NCBI RefSeq assembly: GCF_010389155.1
Contig: NC_057761.1
Location: forward strand, 22,942,501 to 23,006,500
DNA: 64,000 bases
Source of the DNA: Erigeron canadensis
Taxonomy: Eukaryota; Streptophyta; Magnoliopsida; Asterales; Asteraceae
Direction: 5' to 3'
The position numbers were made by a program, and so were the translations under genes. The notes beneath the pieces were generated by a model. That model ran no database searches, was not told the origin of the DNA, and saw nothing but the letters and a program-made list of their open reading frames with translations. This document shows positions 58,594-64,000 of this stretch, in pieces. Numbering within the stretch: position 1 is the first letter of the stretch; each line of letters starts with the position of its first letter.

Positions 58594-60556
58594 TGTAACA
58601 TTCGTAAATTTTGACTCATTTGACTTGTAAATTAAACGTGATTAAATGTGAAAGATTTTTGTGAGTTGATATGACTTATGGGCGACTTGTCGAGCTTTAA
58701 CGTAACGTTGAGTTTGTTTAATTGCACGGTTTTGTCATAGCATTTAAATGGTTAACGTTTAGCTATTGGTCGAAGTTAGCGGAGCAGGAGCCACTTTTGG
58801 ACCTCTATAGGCCCGCTCCCAACTCGGCAACTCCCCCCCTTCCTTTCCCTTTTCATTTCTTTCTTTCTCTTTCTCTCCAAAGATGAACACCAAAACACCT
58901 TCTCCTTCCCTCTAAATTCTTGGATTTTTCTATTATGGTTTGGGCTAGATTAGTGATAAATTCTTCATCATCATCATCAACATCAACTAAACATCATATC
59001 AAATGATCAAACCTCCAAGTGCAAGAAATCTTCATTTATTGGGTCAAATTCGGATTCCAAGGCTTTTGGAAGATTTGGTAAGTGAAACCTAACTTAACTT
59101 CTCCATTTCATGTCATTAAACGTGTTTCCTAGTCAAATCTTATGAGTTCTTGCTTGATTTCGGGTCAAAAATGGATTTGGATTGATTTAGGGTTTCATTT
59201 AGGGTTTTGGTTGAAATTGAGGTGAATCCGGGTTTGTATGATGTTATGAATCGAAACTAAGATATGGGTTTTGTTTATTCATGTCAAATGATGTGTATTT
59301 ATGCTTAAAAACGAGTTGGAAAGGTCCTTGGGTCGAACATTGGGTCAAAAATGGAGTTTTGGGGTGTTTTAGCTCGAAACCTACTGTTGTTTGGCTGCAG
59401 ATAGGGCTGACTGCGGCGCAGTGAAAAGCTGCTGAACCATTGACGCTTTGTCAACTTCAAACGCTTATAACTTTTGAACCGTAAGCCCGTTTTAGACATA
59501 TGACTTATCGTTGGAATCGTATGAGAGTCCACTTTCTCATGGTAACATCCATTTGGGGTGAATCCATATCCATTTCCAAAAATGTAGTGTTAAAGCGTCC
59601 TTGTCCTTATTCGGTTGAACCATAAAGACGTTTGAGTGTCGTGGCATGACCAAGTCGAGTCCCGATTGTCATTCATAGTTGAGTTACCCTTTTAAAGCTC
59701 CAACTAGGGTTTGACTTGTGTTGTTGGTTGATGGAAAGCGTTTTGATATGGAACGAGACATAGGACATTGCATGATAATATTTCCCCCTATAACGTATTA
59801 TAGATTTGCGATTTGTGATAACGATTAAGTCCATCTTGATGGCAAAACGATAAGTCCCCGATTTGTGGTATAACGTTGTTGTTGACGATATTGTTTAACG
59901 TGTATGTTGTATATGAATGTTTAGTTGAAACGTAACGTGATATGACGCATTTGAAATATATGTAAGTCGTAACGTGATACGACGCATTTGAAATATATGT
60001 AAGTCGTAACGTGATATGACGCATTTGAAATATATGTAAGTCGTAACGTGATATGGCGCATTGCTTATCATGTAAGTCGTGCCGGTTTATCGCGCATTAT
60101 TTAATATGTAAGTCGTGCCGTTATAACTATTGTTAAACGTAAACGTTGACTTGTGTTGATTTATATGAACGTGATTAGGTATTCTAATCCTCGTGTATCT
60201 CTAACGGTTGATATCCCGACACACTTATTTCCTGTTACTTGTCCCTACGAACTCACCAACTTTATGTTGACCCATTTTAGTACACTTTTCAGGTGCACAG
60301 GTTAGCTCAAAGATGTATTGGATGACTGATTGCTTGATTATGTTAGAATTGGATTTGGACTTGGATTTATTGGATCCGTGATTCATTATTCCTGATTAGG
60401 GTATATGCTTAGATGTGATCCGTTTACTTGCACTACTCAATGGTTTGTATGGATTTACTTGATCCTTTTATGCATTTAGTTTTACTCTATATAATTTCCA
60501 TGTCGTGCTGTGCTATTTGTGTAACCTTCATGATTTCGCTTTGTTGGGGTGTTACA
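58594..60556. mobile_element. Solo LTR, about 2.0 kb
   Basis: It starts TGTAACATTCG and ends GGGGTGTTACA (TG...CA). The flanks are a perfect 5-bp direct repeat, aaatt (58589-58593 and 60557-60561). No internal retrotransposon region or partner LTR is present. Shared features with 17307-19532 (TGTAACA end, actcac motif, then a T-rich acceptor-like ttttcaggt near the 3' side) suggest related Ty3/gypsy-type LTRs. It contains a 37-bp tandem repeat at 59930-60070. Confidence 0.8.
59930..60130. repeat. 37-bp tandem repeats within the solo LTR
   Basis: About three near-identical 37-bp units (cgtaacgtgatatgacgcat then ttgaaatatatgtaagt) are followed by two or three diverged ones that keep the gcgcatt...atgtaagtcgt core. 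A reverse-strand ORF here is a by-product of the repeat. Confidence 0.85.
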
Positions 60557-60561
60557 AAATT

Positions 60562-61065
60562 ATTGATGGAAAACAAAAAAATGTAAATTAATGAGACTTT
60601 TCGACAAATTAATATAAATACTACTATAATAATATATTTGGATAATGATTATTAGTATTTTTAATTTGTAGTTAATCTAAATGATGACATAAGCGAAAAT
60701 CAATTGGATGAAATTGAGCGATTTGATTGGTTAATAAGTCATTAGTTCAAGTGTCTTATAGTATATATAAAGATTAAGATTAATGTATACATAAATAGAT
60801 TTTATGTAAATAAAACAATTATTAAAATAATATATATATATATATAAAGCAATAAGTTTCTCTTAACTAAAGTGAATCATGAAAATCATCGTGCATCAAT
60901 ATATATATATGTATATATATATTTGTGCTTCATGAATATTCGTACATCAATTTTATAATGATTCAAGTTTGAAGATTTTATTTTATTTGTTTTATAATAA
61001 ATAACCCATACGTAAATAAATAATCTAAGTTTCATCAATCATAATTAGAATCTTAGTTTTCTATA
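60562..61065. other. Gene-free AT-rich spacer
   Basis: TA-rich with two short TA microsatellites (about 60831-60845 and 60900-60921). Nothing else seen. Confidence 0.5.
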
Positions 61066-61342
61066 TCTATACTCTCTTATAAGAAATTTAACATTTTATT
61101 TTTGGAAATGTTAAAAAATATGTAATATTTACACTTAGCACCCCTTAAAATATTTTCACTTACACTAGCTCTTAACATTAATGATTAAATTACACATCAA
61201 TATTTTATTCTTTAAAAAATCTTCATTAATCCTTACATCAACTATCTACATCACTCGACGCCTAATCTACCACCAATAGTCGCTCTCACCACCACATCGT
61301 CGCTGCTAGCACCATCGCCGCATTGCACGGGCAACGTACTAG
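61066..61342 (+). mobile_element. Helitron-like element, 277 bp, plus orientation
   Basis: Starts TCTATACTCTCTTATAAG after an A and ends with cgccgcattgcacgggcaacgtaCTAG followed by T. The A|TC...CTAG|T structure, the CACCACC-rich run before the hairpin and the small size fit a non-autonomous Helitron. The hairpin is imperfect. Confidence 0.5.
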
Positions 61343-61433
61343 TAAATCATAAATATACTACCAGCAATGGCAAAGTGACAAATATGCAGACACATTAACG
61401 TTAACATAATTGCCACATTATAACCTATTTAAA

Positions 61434-62161
61434 CTATTTTTGCGTAAACAGTGAAGTAGCTTGGCTGGCTGCTGGCTCAACAGCTAGCCTGCCTGCCTGC
61501 CTAGTTGTTTTTTTTTTTTTCTCATTTCTTAGCTAGTGTGTTGTGTAGATGACAGTTGCCTTCTTTTAGTTTTATTAATGTCACTTACCTTCTTTGTGTT
61601 TTTATTTTTTATTTTGATTTATGTCATTACTTTTAGAATAGTATTGTTTTACCCTTAACCGCTAACTTTTTTTAAAGATTTTTGTATTTTTACCATTAAA
61701 GTTTTTTTTTTTGTCAATTTCTTAGCTAGTGTGTTGTGTAGATGAGTAGATGACAATTGCCTTTTTTGTGTTTTATTGATGTCACTTGCCTTCTTTGTGT
61801 TTTTATTTTTTATTTTGATTTATATCATTACTTTTAGAGTAGTTTTGTTTCATCCTTAACCGCTAACTTTTTTTTAAGACTTTTGTAATTTTACCATTAA
61901 AGTTTTATTTTTGATAATTCATGGTTATACAGTTTTATATTTTTTTTCACCGTCAAAGTTTTTATCTTCTTATTTTTATCTTTCAAGAAAGGTTGCGATT
62001 ATTATTTCGCCACCAAAGTTTTGTATTTTATGATTTACGTTGTATTGTTTACCGATAAGTTTTATTTGTCCAATAGTAACCGTTGACATATTAAAATTAT
62101 AACCTGCATTAAAATATATGTTTAATTGTTATGCCCGGCCAACAGCCGGGTATAACACTAG
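61434..62161 (+). mobile_element. Helitron-like element, plus orientation (CCCGGCC hairpin family)
   Basis: The 3' end is a near-perfect hairpin cccggccaacagccggg followed by tataacaCTAG (62158-62161) and T. Inside is a direct duplication of about 180 bp (61526-61700 and 61716-61910, beginning tttcttagctagtgtgttgtg). The left part (gctggctgctggctcaacag, gcctgcctgcctgcc) is the reverse complement of sequences at 4.8-5.05 kb. The 5' end is approximate. Confidence 0.5.
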
Positions 62162-62381
62162 TTAATATTAATATAGAGCTTAAATAGCACTCATTCTGAT
62201 CCTTGACGCTTTAACACAATAAAGCCTTTCAAGTTCAGCTTATTTCCACTCACAAAGATGACTAATTTACTCAGATTAAGATAATAACTTAAACTTGCAA
62301 TGTCAAAGATGTCACATTCCAGGATGAGTTCCACTAAGAACGCATATACGCAACTGAGCATTCACTACATGTTAAGTGAGT
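62162..62381. other. Downstream region of the JIP23-like gene
   Basis: Short spacer between the Helitron-like element and the JIP23-like stop codon; it presumably holds that gene's 3' untranslated region. Confidence 0.4.
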
Positions 62382-63169
62382 CTAAACAGATGTTACTTCG
62401 ACATTAACATGTGTAAGAATGGCTTTGAATATAGGGGAAGTGTCGCTCTCGATCTTGACTCTTGTATAGCAATCCTTCCATTCCGCACTGCTCTCTCTGC
62501 CTGCTAATGGTGTTTTGCGATAAATTGCCTCCCAAACCGCACCATCAAAGTGTCCAACTTGATTGATCTCGCAATATGCCTGCAAATTAAGCAAATAGAT
62601 TTCTCAACTGACACCCTTTTATTAAAGTATGAAGCCAACTAATGAAGTAAATCATTCCATCTACTTAAACAAAATAGATTATATTCATATATACCGACCG
62701 CATTGTCTTGGGTGAATCTTTGCCAAGGGATAGACCAAGTAATCATATAGTCGCAGAAAGCATTGTCAGAGTATTTGCCACGATACACTACCGCGGCTAC
62801 AGATCCACTTGGCACCTTTGGTGTCTTTGTGTGAAGATATGCCCCCCATTGACCATTCAGAATGACTGCAGGGTATGGAGATGGCCCAATATCACCAAAC
62901 CAGTTGCGGCTTGTCGTATATGTTAGAGTTTCACCTGTTGCGTTGTAAAGCAGACAAAGAGCTGTAATCCCATTGCCCCATTGTGCCTTAAGGCCTCTTA
63001 CAAAACGCAAGGCGATATCATATTTGTTACCCTGGTTCATCAACTTATAGGCAACTTGCGCCTTGTTTTCACGGGTTGGGTTGAGTCCCTTTTCCAACAT
63101 TGCTTTGCTCCTGATTGGTTCACCAAATATGTTTTTCGCCTTATCTAATTTGGTAATTGACCGTAGCAT
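62382..63169 (-). CDS. 23 kDa jasmonate-induced protein-like (JIP23-like)
   Basis: Two exons on minus, 63169-62699 and 62579-62382, joined in phase 0, giving 222 residues, close to the usual JIP23 size. Family blocks are NIFGEPI near the start, GNGITALCLLYNATGETLTY in the middle, PSPYPAVILNGQWGAYLHTK, then VAAVVYRGK and YCEINQVGHFD in the second half. The exon 1 donor (GTCGGT) is weak, but the joined sequence NAAYCEINQVG fits the family. JIP23 proteins are induced by jasmonate and stress; their biochemical role is not established. A TATA-like tatataaaag (minus strand, about 63328-63337) lies some 160 bp upstream, supporting an independent gene. However, a kinase reading frame ends only about 400 bp upstream on the same strand, so a single fused gene is possible. 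Confidence 0.85.
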
Positions 63170-63182
63170 ATAAAAACATAAA

Positions 63183-63570
63183 CTGCGTTAGATCATACAG
63201 GGAAGAAATGGTATATATAGTTGAAGGTATATATGTAGGCCAAATTGATAGATTTCCGTATGATTTGTTTTGAAATTACATAACTAATTACAAACTATGA
63301 CAGATATAAAACTCACTCCAATCACATCTTTTATATATGTTTAGAGAAATATTTAGAGCAATGAGTACTACTATTTAACCTCATAGCGGGTTTTGTTATG
63401 TTTTTGGTTTATAGAAATTAGAAAAGAATTGAAACCCTTTCTCATTTTCAAATCATTTTTTTCATTTTCTGCTAACCAAGACATCACATGATTTCAAATC
63501 AACCTAATTTGAGATTTGAAGTAACTTAATATTTTATGAAAGCCAATAATAAGTTATATACTTAGTTAAT
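63183..63570 (-). other. Spacer or intron between kinase end and JIP23-like start
   Basis: About 390 bp of AT-rich DNA without coding. It is either the intergenic region with the JIP23-like promoter or an intron of a fused kinase-JIP23 gene. An in-frame stop lies upstream of the JIP23 ATG (taa, just before a cgcag acceptor-like site), so direct read-through is excluded. Confidence 0.5.
63328..63337 (-). promoter_or_regulatory. Candidate TATA box of the JIP23-like gene
   Basis: The minus strand reads tatataaaag about 160 bp before the JIP23-like ATG, between it and the kinase frame. Consistent with a separate promoter, but AT-rich DNA gives such matches by chance. Confidence 0.35.
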
Positions 63571-64000
63571 TTAAATGCAAAATATGAAATTAACATCACC
63601 TAAATATTCGGCCATGGAAATTTCCATGCTCCGCCAAATTGCTGAATCCTCCAAGTCCATGGAGGTTTCTGTTTCTGATTCAGTAGAGTCACCATGATTT
63701 TTCAAGACATCTTTATTGTCAATGACACTTTCTAAGGTTGCATATGAACGCGTCTGGTTGCTGACCGCATTAAAATGCTGATAAACATCTCCATCGACTA
63801 TAGATGTTGATGAATTTATGCCTGTTTGATAATCCAATGCAGATACAAGCTGGGCAACCACTTCTGACATTGATGGTCGTTTCTTAGGTTCTTGCTGCAA
63901 GGATGTACTTGTCGTGTTTGCAAAGTATTCTAGACATTCTAGTTTAATTGTGCCTAATATCCTTCGGTCAATGATTTGATTCAGGGTTCTATTGCTTATA
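63571..64000 (-). CDS. Protein kinase, C-terminal part (runs off the window)
   Basis: Open on minus from the window edge to a stop at 63571. Residues read IIDRRILGTIKLECLEYFANTTSTSLQQEPKKRPSMSEVVAQL, the last subdomain of a plant receptor-like or cytoplasmic kinase with its invariant Arg (RPSM). A Ser/Thr/Glu-rich tail follows. The family cannot be fixed without the missing N-terminal part. A possible donor (GTGATG, plus 63599-63598) precedes the stop. Spliced to an acceptor at the ttag just before the JIP23 core (near plus 63144) it would stay in frame (...MAEYL + DKAKNIFGEP). The acceptor context is weak. Confidence 0.75.
   Translation of the reverse strand, partial: ISNRTLNQIIDRRILGTIKLECLEYFANTTSTSLQQEPKKRPSMSEVVAQLVSALDYQTGINSSTSIVDGDVYQHFNAVSNQTRSYATLESVIDNKDVLKNHGDSTESETETSMDLEDSAIWRSMEISMAEYLGDVNFIFCI

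Noticed and set aside
59930..60070. CRISPR-like array
   Set aside because: Repeats are contiguous 37-bp units without spacers, inside a plant LTR.
63169..63200. Kinase-JIP23 splice at the cgcag site near 63183
   Set aside because: This acceptor needs a phase-2 donor. The available kinase donors are phase 1 (GTGATG) or phase 0 (GTTAAT), so the join would shift the frame.

Overview
The window is AT-rich nuclear DNA from a flowering plant. The genes have plant-type spliced structures with GT-AG introns, and the spacers are full of plant transposable elements. The protein families (bifunctional TH2 thiamine enzyme, LRR-XI receptor kinase, AHL proteins, a jasmonate-induced 23 kDa-like protein) fit a core eudicot. 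Asteraceae is my best guess from the overall flavour, but this is inference only. Most of the sequence is repeat-derived, and the genes are islands within it.

Layout. 1-8.3 kb: repeats only, with a complete Mutator-like element (228-1652), several Helitron-like elements and a small hAT-like MITE. 8.36-14.56 kb (+): a six-exon TH2 gene (TenA plus HAD phosphatase, thiamine salvage). 17.3-19.5 kb: a solo LTR with a perfect 5-bp target duplication. 20.9-21.4 kb: a tRNA-derived SINE. 22.0-23.5 kb: a second Mutator-like element that carries a broken gene-like insert. 24.2-27.6 kb (+): a two-exon MIK1/PXY-clade LRR receptor kinase. 28-31.9 kb: more Helitron and other repeat debris. 31.95-34.86 kb (+): a five-exon AT-hook/PPC (AHL) gene with an odd repetitive C-terminus. 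38.3-41.5 kb: three SINEs and two Helitron-like elements. 43.1-44.0 kb (-): an intronless AHL20-type gene. 44.9-47.5 kb: a SINE, a PIF-like MITE, long microsatellites and a foldback element. 50.8-57.8 kb (-): a five-exon gene for a plant-conserved protein without an established role; its 4.3-kb intron hosts two SINEs and a MITE. 58.6-60.6 kb: a second solo LTR with a perfect target duplication. 61.1-62.2 kb: two Helitron-like elements. 62.4-63.2 kb (-): a 23 kDa jasmonate-induced protein-like gene, lying directly downstream of the 3' end of a protein kinase gene that runs off the window at 64000.

The genes are functionally unrelated and independently transcribed; nothing suggests an operon or metabolic cluster. 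The two AHL genes belong to different structural classes (spliced type II AT-hook; intronless type I), so they are not a recent tandem pair. No complete new system is evident. The observations most worth checking are the kinase/JIP23 arrangement at the right edge, the gene-carrying Mutator-like element, the AHL with an in-frame stop inside its C-terminal open stretch, and the unusually well preserved target duplications of many insertions. All exon boundaries were read by eye from splice consensus and reading phase.
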